A DNA stretch of 64,000 nt from Streptomyces tibetensis. Its GTDB lineage: Bacteria > Actinomycetota > Actinomycetes > Streptomycetales > Streptomycetaceae. Position 1 is the stretch's first letter, and each line of letters opens with the position of its first letter. A program made the translations under genes and the position numbers. The stretch is taken from NCBI RefSeq assembly GCF_007655005.1, contig NZ_SZVW01000001.1:512182-576181 (forward strand), read 5' to 3'. The notes under the pieces are model-generated. The model ran no database searches and was not told where the DNA came from. It was given only the letters and a program-made list of their open reading frames with translations. This document shows positions 51,751 to 61,114 of this stretch, one piece after another.

Positions 51751-53598
51751 TCACTCCACCGTCACCGACTTGGCCAGGTTCCGGGGCTGGTCCACCTCGT
51801 TGCCCCGGGCCGTCGCCAGCTCGCACGCGAACACCTGGAGCGGCACCGTCGCGACGAGCGGCTGCAGCAGGGTCGGCGTGGCGGGAATCCGGACCAGATG
51901 GTCCGCGTACGGCACGACCGCCTCGTCACCCTCCTCGGCGATCACGATGGTCCGCGCACCCCTGGCCCGGATCTCCTGGATGTTGGACACGATCTTGTCG
52001 TGCAGCACCGACCGGCCGCGCGGCGAGGGCACCACCACGACCACCGGCAGGTCCTCCTCGATCAGGGCGATCGGCCCGTGCTTCAGCTCCCCGGCCGCGA
52101 ACCCCTCGGCGTGCATGTAGGCGAGTTCCTTGAGCTTCAGCGCCCCTTCGAGCGCCACCGGATACCCCACGTGCCGGCCGAGGAACAGCACCGTCTTCTT
52201 CGAGGCCAGCGTGCGCGCCAGCTCCCGCACCGGCTCCATCGTGCCCAGCACCTGATCCACCGCACCGGCGATCGAGGACAGGTCGCGGATCACCGCCCGG
52301 ATCTCGTCGCCCCACTTCGTGCCGCGCACCTGGCCCAGGTACAGGGCGACCAGGTAGCACGCCACGAGCTGCGTCAGGAACGCCTTGGTCGAGGCGACGG
52401 CCACCTCCGGCCCGGCGTGCGTGTACAGCACCGCGTCCGACTCGCGCGGGATCGTCGAACCGTTGGTGTTGCAGATCGCCAGCACCTTGGAGCCCTGCTC
52501 GCGGGCGTGCCGCAGCGCCATCAGCGTGTCCATGGTCTCGCCCGACTGGGAGATGGCGATCACCAGCGTCTGCGCGTCCAGGATCGGGTCCCGGTAGCGG
52601 AACTCGCTCGCCAGCTCCACCTCGCAGGGCAGCCGCGTCCAGTGCTCGATCGCGTACTTGGCGATCATCCCGGCGTGGAAGGCCGTACCGCAGGCGACGA
52701 TGACGACCTTGTCGATCTCCCGCAGCACTCCCTGCGGGATCCGCACCTCGTCCAGCGTCAGCGACCCGGAGCCGTCGATCCGGCCCAGCAGTGTGTCGGC
52801 GACCGCCTTGGGCTGCTCGGCGATCTCCTTGAGCATGAAGTAGTCGTAGCCGCCCTTCTCGGCGGCCGACGCGTCCCAGTCGACGTGGTACGACCGCACG
52901 TCGGCCGGGCGGCCGTCGAAGCCCGTCACCGTCACGCCGTCCCGGCGCAGCTCCACCACCTGGTCCTGGCCGAGCTCGATCGCCGAGCGCGTGTGGGCGA
53001 TGAACGCGGCGACGTCCGACGCGAGGAAGGCCTCGCCCTCCCCGACACCGACCACCAGCGGTGAGTTGCGCCGCGCGCCCACGACCATGTCCGGCTCGTC
53101 GGCGTGCACGGCGACCAGGGTGAACGCGCCCTCCAGCCGCCGGCACACCAGCCGCATCGCCTCGGCGAGATCCGCGCAGGAGGAGAACTCCTCGGCGAGC
53201 AGATGGGCGACGACCTCGGTGTCCGTCTCGGAGGTCAGGTCGTGGCCGCGCTCCGCGAGCTCGGCGCGCAGCAGGGCGAAGTTCTCGATGATGCCGTTGT
53301 GCACCACCGCGACCCGTCCCGCGTTGTCGATGTGCGGGTGGGCGTTGGTGTCCGTCGGCCCGCCGTGCGTGGCCCAGCGGGTGTGCCCGATGCCCGTCGC
53401 GCCGGCCGGCAGCGGTCTGCCGCCCAGTTCCTTCTCCAGGTTGAGCAGCTTGCCGGCCTTCTTCGCCGTCGCCAGCCCCCCGTCGGCCAGGACGGCGACG
53501 CCTGCCGAGTCGTACCCCCGGTACTCCAGCCGCTTCAGCCCGGCCATCACGACCTCGAGCGCGGACTGCGGCCCCACGTAACCCACGATTCCACACAT
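51751..53598 (-). CDS. glmS: Glutamine-fructose-6-phosphate aminotransferase (isomerizing)
   Basis: A 615-residue enzyme that makes glucosamine 6-phosphate, the entry point to UDP-GlcNAc and peptidoglycan. It starts MCGIVGYVG, so Cys2 is the glutaminase nucleophile, with HTRWATHGGPTDTNAHPH in the N-terminal amidotransferase domain. Two SIS domains follow (about 290-420 and 460-600) with VIAISQSGETMDTLMALRHA and ELKHGPIALIEEDLPV, and the C-terminus LAKSVTVE is the family end. No glmS ribozyme is expected in actinobacteria and none is seen. It is separated from glmM by four genes on both strands. Confidence 0.97.
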   Translation of the reverse strand: MCGIVGYVGPQSALEVVMAGLKRLEYRGYDSAGVAVLADGGLATAKKAGKLLNLEKELGGRPLPAGATGIGHTRWATHGGPTDTNAHPHIDNAGRVAVVHNGIIENFALLRAELAERGHDLTSETDTEVVAHLLAEEFSSCADLAEAMRLVCRRLEGAFTLVAVHADEPDMVVGARRNSPLVVGVGEGEAFLASDVAAFIAHTRSAIELGQDQVVELRRDGVTVTGFDGRPADVRSYHVDWDASAAEKGGYDYFMLKEIAEQPKAVADTLLGRIDGSGSLTLDEVRIPQGVLREIDKVVIVACGTAFHAGMIAKYAIEHWTRLPCEVELASEFRYRDPILDAQTLVIAISQSGETMDTLMALRHAREQGSKVLAICNTNGSTIPRESDAVLYTHAGPEVAVASTKAFLTQLVACYLVALYLGQVRGTKWGDEIRAVIRDLSSIAGAVDQVLGTMEPVRELARTLASKKTVLFLGRHVGYPVALEGALKLKELAYMHAEGFAAGELKHGPIALIEEDLPVVVVVPSPRGRSVLHDKIVSNIQEIRARGARTIVIAEEGDEAVVPYADHLVRIPATPTLLQPLVATVPLQVFACELATARGNEVDQPRNLAKSVTVE

Positions 53599-53780
53599 GA
53601 GGCGCAGCCTACGGGCCGACGCTCTCTCAAAACCCCTTCAGCGTGCCCGAAATCGGAAATGATCCCGCCCTTCGCGACCCCGCAACGGCGACTTTCCGCT
53701 CCGTCGCCTCGGTGGTCCCGCCTCATCCACCAGGGTCACCCGGCGGGCGACCAGCACGTGCGGGCGCGCGCCCGAGCGCC

Positions 53781-54596
53781 TCAGACCTTCGCCCGGTAGG
53801 CCCGCATGGCCAACGGATAGAACACCAGCGCGATGCCCGCCGCCCACACCAGCGACCACAGCACCGGCTCCGCCACCGCCCCGCCCAGCAGCAGTCCGCG
53901 GAACGCATCCGCCAGGTGCGTCACCGGATTGACGTCGCTCCACGCCTGGAGCCAGCCCGGCATCGTGTCGACGACGACGAATGCGCTGCTGGTGAAGGTG
54001 ATCGGGAAGATGAGCGTGAAGGCGAACGCCTGGACCTTCTCGGCGTCGCCCGCCAGCATCCCGATCAGCACCGCGCCCCAGGACACGGCCGCGGCGAACA
54101 CCACCACCAGCAGTGTGCCGAGCAGGAATCCGCCGAACCCACCGGTGATGCGGAACCCGAGGGCCAGGCCGAGGCCGATCATCAGCACCAGCGCCCACAG
54201 GTGCTTCGCGAGGTCGGCGGTGATCCGGCCGATGAGCGGGGCGGAGCGGGCGATGGGCAGGCTGCGCAGCCGGTCGAAGACGCCCTTGGTGAGGTCGGTG
54301 TTGAGCGCCATCGCCGTGTACATCGTCATGAACAGGGTGTTCTGCACGATGATCCCGGGCAGCGCGTATTTCAGATACGCCTCGGGCGAGCCGGCCATCT
54401 GCCCGCCCAGCACATAGGTGAACAGGAACACGAACATGATCGGCGTGATGCTGTAGTCGACCAGTTCGAGCGGATTGTGCTTGACGGCGACCAGACTCCG
54501 CCAGGCCATCGTGAAGGTCTGCCGCAGCCCGGCGAGGGGCGGCACCCGGCCCGACGCGGTGACCGGTGCGGTGAGAGTCGTGGCGGTGGCGGTCAT
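53781..54596 (-). CDS. ABC-2 type transporter permease (DrrB-like)
   Basis: A 271-residue membrane protein with about six helices, for example VDYSITPIMFVFLFTYVLGG, AKHLWALVLMIGLGLALGF and LLGTLLVVVFAAAVSWGAVL. The family signature near the middle is DRLRSLPIARSAPLIGRI. It forms the exporter channel with the ATPase encoded just upstream. The start ATG at 54596 overlaps the ATPase stop in ATGA, so the pair is translationally coupled. DrrAB-like systems export drugs or lipids; the substrate here is unknown. Confidence 0.92.
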   Translation of the reverse strand: MTATATTLTAPVTASGRVPPLAGLRQTFTMAWRSLVAVKHNPLELVDYSITPIMFVFLFTYVLGGQMAGSPEAYLKYALPGIIVQNTLFMTMYTAMALNTDLTKGVFDRLRSLPIARSAPLIGRITADLAKHLWALVLMIGLGLALGFRITGGFGGFLLGTLLVVVFAAAVSWGAVLIGMLAGDAEKVQAFAFTLIFPITFTSSAFVVVDTMPGWLQAWSDVNPVTHLADAFRGLLLGGAVAEPVLWSLVWAAGIALVFYPLAMRAYRAKV

Positions 54597-55741
54597 GACC
54601 GGCTCACCGCCTTCTCCAGCCCGTCGCCGTCACGAACGGGGCCGTCACCGTCGCTGCCGTCACCGTCGGTGTCGCCGCGGACGGTGTCGCCAGGCTCGGT
54701 GTCACCACGGTCGGTGCCGTCGCGGTCGGTGCCGTCGCGGTCGGTGCCGTCGCGGTCGCTGCCGTCACCGTCGTGGCCGGCCGCGCCGCCGTCCTCCTCG
54801 GCCTGGCCCGGCTCGGCACGGTGGCCGGTCAGGGACAGGAACACCTCGTCGAGCGAGGAGCGGCGCAGGGCCAGCTCCCCGACCGCGATGCCCTCCCGGT
54901 CCAGCGCGCGCACCACGGCCGGCATCAACTCGGGGTCCTTCACCGGGGCAGTGACCGTCTCGCCCTCGATCCGCGCCGCCGGCCCGGCGGCCCCGGCCAC
55001 CAGCGCGTGTGCCCGCGCCAGGTCCTGCCCGACGATCGGCCTGAGCTCCAGCACCTGGCCGCCGACCTGCGCCTTCAACTGGTCAGGGGTGCCCTCGGCG
55101 ATCACCCGGCCCTTGTCGATCACCACGATGTCGTCGGCGAGGACATCGGCCTCGTTCAGGTACTGCGTGGTCAGCAGGGCGGTCGCACCGTCCGCGACCA
55201 GGCCGCGCAGCAGGTCCCACAGCTCACCACGGCTGTGCGGATCGAGGCCGGTCGTCGGCTCGTCGAGGAAGAGGATGCTGGGCCGGCCGACGAGGCTGGC
55301 CGCGAGGTCCAGGCGTCTGCGCATGCCGCCCGAGAAGGTCTTCGCGGCCCGCCCGGCCGCGTGGGTCAGCTGGAACCGCTCCAGCAGTTCACCGGCCCGC
55401 GCTTTCGCCTCTCGCCTCGGCAGCCCCAGCAGCCTCCCGATGAGCAGCAGGTTCTCCGTGCCGGTCAGGTTCTCGTCGACTGCCGCGTACTGTCCGGTCA
55501 GCCCGACGAGGGAGCGTACGACTCCGGCCTCCCCGACCACGTCGTGGCCGGCCACCCGGGCCCTCCCCCGGTCCGGGCGCAGCAGTGTCGCGAAGATCCG
55601 CACCGCGGTCGTCTTCCCCGCACCGTTGGGCCCCAGCAGCCCGAGCACCGTGCCCTTGCGGGCCGCCAGGTCGACGCCGGCCAGCGCCTCGGTCTCCTTG
55701 AATCGCTTGACCAGGCCTTCCGCCTCTATCGCGTACGTCAT
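54593..55741 (-). CDS. ABC transporter ATPase (DrrA-like) with an Asp/Gly repeat tail
   Basis: A 382-residue ATPase of the DrrA group. Walker A is LLGPNGAGKTTAVRIFATLL, the signature is TFSGGMRRRLDLAASLVG, Walker B is ILFLDEPTTGLDPHSRGELW, and a DrrA C-terminal domain with ALRRSSLDEVFLSLTGHRAE follows. The last 45 or so residues are a repeat of DRDGT and similar Asp-Gly-Thr steps (DGSDRDGTDRDGTDRDGTDR), encoded by a 15-bp tandem repeat near 54710-54770. The ATG at 55741 has GGGAGTACCC in front; the 409-codon frame upstream runs over a duplicated ribosome-site region. It pairs with the permease gene. Confidence 0.92.
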   Translation of the reverse strand: MTYAIEAEGLVKRFKETEALAGVDLAARKGTVLGLLGPNGAGKTTAVRIFATLLRPDRGRARVAGHDVVGEAGVVRSLVGLTGQYAAVDENLTGTENLLLIGRLLGLPRREAKARAGELLERFQLTHAAGRAAKTFSGGMRRRLDLAASLVGRPSILFLDEPTTGLDPHSRGELWDLLRGLVADGATALLTTQYLNEADVLADDIVVIDKGRVIAEGTPDQLKAQVGGQVLELRPIVGQDLARAHALVAGAAGPAARIEGETVTAPVKDPELMPAVVRALDREGIAVGELALRRSSLDEVFLSLTGHRAEPGQAEEDGGAAGHDGDGSDRDGTDRDGTDRDGTDRGDTEPGDTVRGDTDGDGSDGDGPVRDGDGLEKAVSRS

Positions 55742-55742
55742 G

Positions 55743-55780
55743 GGTACTCCCAGGCGTTCGTGGTACTCCCAGGCGTTCGT
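55743..55780 (-). repeat. Two-copy 19-bp duplication over the ATPase ribosome site
   Basis: GGTACTCCCAGGCGTTCGT occurs at 55743-55761 and again at 55762-55780. On the coding strand each copy contains CTGGGAGTACC, so the Shine-Dalgarno of the ATPase gene is doubled, with only the copy next to the ATG correctly spaced. Confidence 0.85.
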
Positions 55781-55930
55781 GGACCCAGGACCGGGCCCAC
55801 CCTTGCCACAACTGTGACGCACACCACTGACATTCCTCCTGGATCAGCTTTTCTCAGGCCGAAGCGGGGCGAAAGGTTCAGGTGACGGATCCCACCTCAC
55901 CATCCGTTCGTACGCCCGTAACAATGGACT

Positions 55931-56920
55931 GTGATCTCTCCGGTCTCCCCGATGCCCCGGAGCGCCCACCGGCCCCGCCCGGAGGCGACTCCCTACGTCG
56001 ACCTCACCCGAGCCGAGTGGAGCGCGCTGCGTGACAAGACGCCGCTTCCGCTCACGGCCGAGGAGGTCGAGAAGCTGCGCGGTCTCGGCGACGTGATCGA
56101 CCTCGACGAGGTGCGGGACATCTATCTCCCGCTGTCCAGACTTCTCAACCTCTACGTCGGGGCCACCGACGGCCTCAGAGGCGCGCTGAACACGTTCCTG
56201 GGCGAGCAGGGCTCCCAGTCGGGCACCCCGTTCGTCATAGGGGTCGCCGGTTCGGTCGCCGTGGGCAAGTCGACGGTCGCCCGCCTCCTGCAGGCCCTGC
56301 TCTCGCGCTGGCCCGAGCACCCGCGCGTCGAGCTGGTCACCACCGACGGCTTCCTGCTGCCCACGAAGGAACTCCAGGCCCGCGGCCTGATGTCCCGCAA
56401 GGGCTTCCCGGAGTCCTACGACCGCCGGGCCCTGACCCGTTTCGTCGCCGACATCAAGGCCGGCAAGAACGAGGTCACCGCGCCCGTCTACTCCCACCTG
56501 ATCTACGACATCGTCCCCGACAAGAGGCTCACGGTCCGCCGCCCGGACATCCTGATCGTCGAGGGCCTGAACGTCCTCCAGCCGGCCCTGCCCGGCAAGG
56601 ACGGCCGGACCCGCGTCGGTCTCGCCGACTACTTCGACTTCAGCGTGTACGTCGACGCCCGCGTCGAGGACATCGAGACCTGGTACCTCAACCGCTTCCG
56701 CAAGCTGCGCGCGACCGCCTTCCAGAACCCGTCCTCGTACTTCCGCAAGTACACCCAGGTATCGGAGGAGGAGGCCCTGGACTACGCCCGGACGATGTGG
56801 CGCACGATCAACCGGCCCAACCTGGTGGAGAACATCGCGCCCACCCGCGGCCGCGCCACCCTCGTCGTGCGCAAGGGCCCGGACCACAAGGTGCAGCGGC
56901 TGAGCCTGCGCAAGCTGTGA
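55931..56920 (+). CDS. coaA: Type I pantothenate kinase
   Basis: A 329-residue kinase that phosphorylates pantothenate in the first step of coenzyme A synthesis. The P-loop is [20 protein letters not shown] near residue 105; [20 protein letters not shown] and [10 protein letters not shown] are further family segments, and the C-terminus [19 protein letters not shown] fits. Start GTG 55931 has no ribosome site; TAACAAT lies 5 bases upstream, hinting at leaderless translation. It is the first gene of a plus-strand pair with the DUF389 gene. A CTCACCATCCG sequence, shared with two repeat arrays elsewhere, lies about 35 bases before the start. Confidence 0.95.
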   Translation: MISPVSPMPRSAHRPRPEATPYVDLTRAEWSALRDKTPLPLTAEEVEKLRGLGDVIDLDEVRDIYLPLSRLLNLYVGATDGLRGALNTFLGEQGSQSGTPFVIGVAGSVAVGKSTVARLLQALLSRWPEHPRVELVTTDGFLLPTKELQARGLMSRKGFPESYDRRALTRFVADIKAGKNEVTAPVYSHLIYDIVPDKRLTVRRPDILIVEGLNVLQPALPGKDGRTRVGLADYFDFSVYVDARVEDIETWYLNRFRKLRATAFQNPSSYFRKYTQVSEEEALDYARTMWRTINRPNLVENIAPTRGRATLVVRKGPDHKVQRLSLRKL

Positions 56921-56943
56921 CGCCCGGGGGAAAGACCGGTTAG

Positions 56944-57882
56944 ATGGGCGCCATGCTCCATCTGCGTCTGATCACACCGGCCGACAGCACCGACGAGGTG
57001 GTCCTGCTGATCGAGAAGACGGTCGGCACCACCCACCTCGTCGTACTGCCGGGCGCCGCCCGCGACCCCGCCGGGGACGTGGTGATGTGCGACGTGGCCC
57101 GCGAGGCGGGCGACGAACTCCTCGCCGGGCTGCGGGAACTGGGCATCGACACCACCGGCTCCATCGCCGTCGAGTCCATCGACCTGTCCCTGTCGGAGCG
57201 GGCGGACAAGGCCGAGGCGGACGCCCCGGGCGAGGGCGCGGACGCCGTCCTGTGGGAGCAGCTGAGCGACGCGACGCACGAGGAGTCCACCCTCTCCGTC
57301 ACGTACCTCGCGTTCCTCACGCTGGCCACGATGATCGCGGCCTGTGGTGTGGTCCTGGACAACGCGATCCTGATCGTGGGCGCCATGGCGGTGGGCCCGG
57401 AGTTCGGCCCTCTCGCCGGCATCTGCACCGCGATCGTGCAGCGCGGGCCGCGTCTGGCCCTGCGCTCGCTGATCGCCCTCCTGGTGGGCTTCGCCGCGGC
57501 GATGGCGATCACGGTCGCCTTCAGCCTCTTCATGGACGCGGTCGGCCTGTTCACCGAGGCCCGGCTGGAGGGCGACCGCCCCAACACCGGGTTCATCTAC
57601 GCCCCCGACTGGTTCTCCTTCGTCGTGGCGGTCCTGGCCGGCATCGCCGGCACCCTCTCCCTGACGTCGGCCAAGTCGGGCGCCCTGGTCGGCGTGGCCA
57701 TCTCCGTCACCACGGTCCCGGCGGCGGCGAACGCGGCGGTCGCCCTGAGCTACGGCGACACGAGCCAGACCTGGGGATCCACCCAGCAGCTCCTGCTGAA
57801 CCTGCTGGGCATCATCGTGGCGGGCACAGCCACCTTGCTGGCCCAGAAGTGGTTCTGGACGAAACAACGCCAACGGGTCTGA
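56944..57882 (+). CDS. DUF389 membrane protein
   Basis: A 312-residue protein of the DUF389 family. An N-terminal soluble part of about 110 residues (HLRLITPADSTDEVVLLIEK, IDTTGSIAVESIDLSLSERA) precedes roughly six membrane helices, including TYLAFLTLATMIAACGVVL and ALIALLVGFAAAMAI-like segments, with the family motif LDNAILIVGAMAVGPEFGPL. Function is unknown; some members were suggested to be ion or small-molecule transporters. The ATG at 56944 follows GGGGGAAAGACCGGTTAG; another ATG three codons later is possible. It is 23 bases downstream of coaA. Confidence 0.88.
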   Translation: MGAMLHLRLITPADSTDEVVLLIEKTVGTTHLVVLPGAARDPAGDVVMCDVAREAGDELLAGLRELGIDTTGSIAVESIDLSLSERADKAEADAPGEGADAVLWEQLSDATHEESTLSVTYLAFLTLATMIAACGVVLDNAILIVGAMAVGPEFGPLAGICTAIVQRGPRLALRSLIALLVGFAAAMAITVAFSLFMDAVGLFTEARLEGDRPNTGFIYAPDWFSFVVAVLAGIAGTLSLTSAKSGALVGVAISVTTVPAAANAAVALSYGDTSQTWGSTQQLLLNLLGIIVAGTATLLAQKWFWTKQRQRV

Positions 57883-57906
57883 AGGGGGCTCGGGGACAAC
57901 GCCTTC

Positions 57907-57956
57907 AGGGGCGCGGGGAACTGCGCGACGAGCCACGGACAACCGGCAGCCCGCAG
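57907..57956. repeat. Dispersed Streptomyces intergenic element, copy 1
   Basis: AGGGGCGCGGGGAACTGCGC followed by GACGAGCCACGG and a CCGCAG end. Two further copies lie at 62912 and 63591. The same consensus (GGGGCGCGGGGAACTGCGCG) is familiar to me from many Streptomyces intergenic regions. Here it lies between the convergent DUF389 and glmM genes. Confidence 0.8.
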
Positions 57957-57987
57957 ACCACCGCAGCCCCCAACCCCTGCCCGTTCA

Positions 57988-59346
57988 TCAACCGAGCGCC
58001 GACTTCACCACATCAGCCAACCGCCCCGCAACAGACCGAGCCTGCTCGATATCGGCCGCCTCGACCATCACCCGAACCAACGGCTCGGTCCCGGAAGGCC
58101 GCAGCAGCACCCGCCCGGTCTCCCCGAGCTCCCGCTCCGCATCCGAGACCGCCGCCGACAGCTCCGCGGACGTCCTCACCCGGGTCCTGTCGACATCCGG
58201 CACATTGATCAGCACCTGCGGCAGTCGCTCCATGACCCCGGCGAGATCCGCGAGCGTGCGCCCGCTCTGCGCCACCCGCGCCGCCAGCAGCAGCCCGGTC
58301 AGCGTCCCGTCGCCGGTCGTCGCGTGGTCGAGGATGATGACGTGCCCGGACTGCTCGCCCCCGAGAGCGAAACCGTGCTCCTTCATCTCCTCGAGCACGT
58401 ACCGGTCACCGACGGCGGTCTGCACCAGCCGGATGCCCTCGCGCTCCATGGCGAGCTTGAACCCGAGGTTGGACATCACCGTGGCGACGACCGTCTCGGA
58501 CCGCAGCACGGACCGCTCCCGCATCGCCAGCGCGAGCACGGCGAGGATCTGGTCCCCGTCCACCTCCGCACCGGTGTGGTCGACGGCGAGGCACCGGTCG
58601 GCGTCACCGTCGTGCGCGATGCCGAGATCGGCGCCGTGCTCGACGACGGCGGCCTTGATCTTGTCCAGGTGCGTCGAACCGCACCCGTCGTTGATGTTGA
58701 GCCCGTCCGGCTCGGCCCCGATCGTGACGACCTCGGCACCGGCCCGCTGGAACGCCTCCGGCGAGACCCGGGCGGCGGCGCCGTGCGCCTCGTCGAGGAC
58801 GACCTTCAGCCCGTCGAGCCGGTTGGGCAGGGCACCCAGCAGATGCGCGACGTACCGGTCGGAGCCCTCCTCCCAGTCGCGTACGCGGCCCACGCCGGAC
58901 CCGGTCGGCCGGTCCCACGGGGCGCCGGTGCGGTGCTCCTCGTAGACGGACTCGATGCGGTCCTCCAGCTCGTCGGCGAGCTTGTGCCCGCCGCGGGCGA
59001 AGAACTTGACGCCGTTGTCCGGCATGGCGTTGTGGCTGGCGGAGAGCATCACACCGAGGTCGGCGCCTAGCTCCCCGGTCAGGAACGCGACGGCGGGCGT
59101 CGGCAGCACGCCGACCCGCAGGACGTCCACGCCGGCGCTGGCGAGGCCCGCGACCACGGCGGCTTCCAGGAACTCCCCGGACGCACGGGGGTCACGCCCG
59201 ACCACGGCCTTCGGCCGGTGCCCCTCGAACGTGCCCGCCTCGGCCAGTACGTGTGCCGCGGCCACGGAGAGGCCCAGGGCCATCTCCGCCGTCAGGTCCG
59301 CGTTCGCGACACCGCGCACGCCGTCCGTGCCGAAGAGTCGTCCCAC
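57988..59346 (-). CDS. glmM: Phosphoglucosamine mutase
   Basis: A 452-residue phosphohexomutase that converts glucosamine 6-phosphate to glucosamine 1-phosphate for UDP-GlcNAc. It opens [20 protein letters not shown]; the phosphoserine is Ser104 in [13 protein letters not shown]; metal binding is in [14 protein letters not shown], and the sugar loop GGEQSGHVI follows. The C-terminal phosphate loop is [17 protein letters not shown]. The GTG at 59346 has GGAGGACACCACT in front; the longer frame to 59457 has no such signal. It is the next gene after rpsI on the same strand, downstream of a hairpin terminator. Confidence 0.96.
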   Translation of the reverse strand: MGRLFGTDGVRGVANADLTAEMALGLSVAAAHVLAEAGTFEGHRPKAVVGRDPRASGEFLEAAVVAGLASAGVDVLRVGVLPTPAVAFLTGELGADLGVMLSASHNAMPDNGVKFFARGGHKLADELEDRIESVYEEHRTGAPWDRPTGSGVGRVRDWEEGSDRYVAHLLGALPNRLDGLKVVLDEAHGAAARVSPEAFQRAGAEVVTIGAEPDGLNINDGCGSTHLDKIKAAVVEHGADLGIAHDGDADRCLAVDHTGAEVDGDQILAVLALAMRERSVLRSETVVATVMSNLGFKLAMEREGIRLVQTAVGDRYVLEEMKEHGFALGGEQSGHVIILDHATTGDGTLTGLLLAARVAQSGRTLADLAGVMERLPQVLINVPDVDRTRVRTSAELSAAVSDAERELGETGRVLLRPSGTEPLVRVMVEAADIEQARSVAGRLADVVKSALG

Positions 59347-59443
59347 AGTGGTGTCCTCCGAATTGCTGAAGAGAATGCGGCTCACATCCCCGAGTACACC
59401 CCCTGAGACTGTCCGGGGGCTGTAGGGGTTGTGTAAACGAAAC

Positions 59444-59475
59444 CGCCCCGGCAGCACAACCGTGCCGCCGGGGCG
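59444..59475 (-). terminator. Terminator of the rplM-rpsI operon
   Basis: CGCCCCGGC (59444-59452) and GCCGGGGCG (59467-59475) form a 9-bp stem. On the minus strand it is followed by GGTTTCGTTT. It lies between rpsI (stop 59513) and glmM (start 59346). Confidence 0.8.
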
Positions 59476-59512
59476 ATCGTTGCGAAGCCAGTCGCAAGGA
59501 CGGGCGACGCGA

Positions 59513-60025
59513 TTAGCGCTTGCTGTACTGCGGAGCCTTGCGGGCCTTCTTCAGACCGGCCTTCTTGCGCTCGACCGCACGGTCGTCGCGCTTGAGGAAG
59601 CCGGCCTTCTTCAGCGGACCGCGGTTGTTGTCGACGTCCGCCTCGTTCAGCGCACGGGCGACACCGAGACGGAGCGCACCGGCCTGGCCGGAGACACCGC
59701 CACCGGAGATGCGGGCGACGACGTCGTAGCGGTCGTCGAGCTCGAGCACCTTGAACGGCTCGTTGACTTCCTGCTGGTGCACCTTGTTCGGGAAGTAGTC
59801 CTCGAGGGTGCGACCGTTGATCTTCCACTTGCCGGTGCCCGGGACGATCCGGACACGGGCGATGGCGTTCTTGCGACGGCCCAGGCCGGCGGCCGGCTGG
59901 GGCTCGCCGAAGCGGGACGCCATGGACTCCGAGGTGTACTCACCCTCGACGGGGACCTCGGACTCGGTGGTGTAGCTGTCGATGTCGATCTCTTCGAGCG
60001 GCTGCTCGGCAGTGGTCTCGGCCAC
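59513..60025 (-). CDS. rpsI: 30S ribosomal protein S9
   Basis: A 170-residue S9 protein. The core starts [20 protein letters not shown] and includes [20 protein letters not shown]; the tail ends [11 protein letters not shown], whose last basic residues reach the ribosomal P site. The first 45 residues ([20 protein letters not shown]) are an acidic extension absent in E. coli but common in actinobacteria. The GTG or ATG start at 60025 follows AGAGAATCTGAGGAGCATC. It is 42 bases downstream of rplM. Confidence 0.97.
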   Translation of the reverse strand: MAETTAEQPLEEIDIDSYTTESEVPVEGEYTSESMASRFGEPQPAAGLGRRKNAIARVRIVPGTGKWKINGRTLEDYFPNKVHQQEVNEPFKVLELDDRYDVVARISGGGVSGQAGALRLGVARALNEADVDNNRGPLKKAGFLKRDDRAVERKKAGLKKARKAPQYSKR

Positions 60026-60067
60026 GATGCTCCTCAGATTCTCTTCAGTCTTAGGGGGTGGCCGGAC

Positions 60068-60511
60068 TTACTGCGCGACCTGGGTGATCTCGAACGGCTG
60101 CGGCTGCTGCGCGCCGTGCGGGTGCTGGTCACCCTTGTAGACCTTCAGCTTCGAGAGCATCTGACGGCCCAGCGTGTTCTTGGGGAGCATGCCCTTGACG
60201 GCCTTCTCGATGGCCTTCTCGGGGTTCTTGTCGAGCAGCTCGTCGTAACGGACGGAGCGCAGACCACCCGGGTACCCGGAGTGGCGGTACGCCATCTTCT
60301 GGGTCCGCTTGTTGCCGGACAGGTGCACCTTGTCCGCGTTGATGATGATGACGAAGTCACCAGCGTCGACGTGGGGGGCGTAGATCGGCTTGTGCTTGCC
60401 CCGGAGGAGCGTCGCGGCAGTGGTGGCGAGACGACCCAGGACAACGTCCTGAGCGTCGATGACGTGCCACTGGCGCGTCACATCGCCGGGCTTGGGGCTG
60501 TACGTACGCAC
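60068..60511 (-). CDS. rplM: 50S ribosomal protein L13
   Basis: A 147-residue L13 protein, with [40 protein letters not shown] and [20 protein letters not shown]. It starts with [20 protein letters not shown], the family start. It heads the rplM-rpsI operon. CGAAGCGAAGGCTACGAACC precedes the ATG at 60511. Upstream is a region with possible promoters but no recognisable leader structure. Confidence 0.97.
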   Translation of the reverse strand: MRTYSPKPGDVTRQWHVIDAQDVVLGRLATTAATLLRGKHKPIYAPHVDAGDFVIIINADKVHLSGNKRTQKMAYRHSGYPGGLRSVRYDELLDKNPEKAIEKAVKGMLPKNTLGRQMLSKLKVYKGDQHPHGAQQPQPFEITQVAQ

Positions 60512-60728
60512 GGTTCGTAGCCTTCGCTTCGAGTGAATGGTCCATAACTGGTCACCGAAACGATCACGACAGCCTGGACCGCACTGCGGCGACGCATACC
60601 GCGTACGTGGGGTCGCTGGTCATCGGCCCGGTGGACCGGTGTAAGGGCCCGTCCCGTGAGAATGAGCAAGCCAATACACAACGAACAAGCAGAATACCGG
60701 GACGCACCACAAGGGTCAAAACGCGGTA
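60512..60728. other. rplM upstream region
   Basis: A 217-base segment that must hold the rplM promoter. On the minus strand TTGTTC and CATTCT with an 18-base spacer (near 60690-60661) could serve as -35 and -10. A GC-rich inverted repeat around CCGGTGGACCGG lies near 60630-60641. No gene is visible. Confidence 0.35.
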
Positions 60729-61040
60729 TCACCGCAGCCGCTCGGTCACCGAAACATACAGGGCGGCGCAGAGCGTGACGACCCTGCGCAGCGTGCGCCG
60801 CCGCGGCGGCCGTACATACGGGAACACCGACGAGACCAGCACGTCCACGGCCACCGCGGCGCACCACCGCAGCACGGACCCGCCGCCGCGCGGACGGCGG
60901 AACGCCCCCAGCGCCCCCACCACGACCGACGGCCACACCCCGGCCGCGAGGGCCGGCCAGGACAGCAGACACACCAGCAGCGCCACGGTCGGCAGCAGTC
61001 GCCCCAACCACCCACAGATGTCGCCTTTGCCCGTGCGCAT
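60729..61040 (-). CDS. Probable small membrane protein
   Basis: A frame of 103 residues starting MRTGKGDICGWLGRLLPTVA. Two or three hydrophobic helices (LLPTVALLVCLLSWPALAAG, CAAVAVDVLVSSVF, VVTLCAALYVSV) with Arg-rich loops between them fit a real membrane protein, and codon use is like neighbouring genes. There is no ribosome site before 61040 or the earlier start 61070; TAGCGT 7 bases before 61040 would fit a leaderless mRNA. No family recognised. It lies between rplM and a divergent membrane-protein gene. Confidence 0.5.
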   Translation of the reverse strand: MRTGKGDICGWLGRLLPTVALLVCLLSWPALAAGVWPSVVVGALGAFRRPRGGGSVLRWCAAVAVDVLVSSVFPYVRPPRRRTLRRVVTLCAALYVSVTERLR

Positions 61041-61114
61041 GGGAGGAACGCTAGGGGTTCGGAAGCCCAACCGGGCGGACCAGCGCGCCCCTTGTCCCGT
61101 CTAAGATGCGCCCC

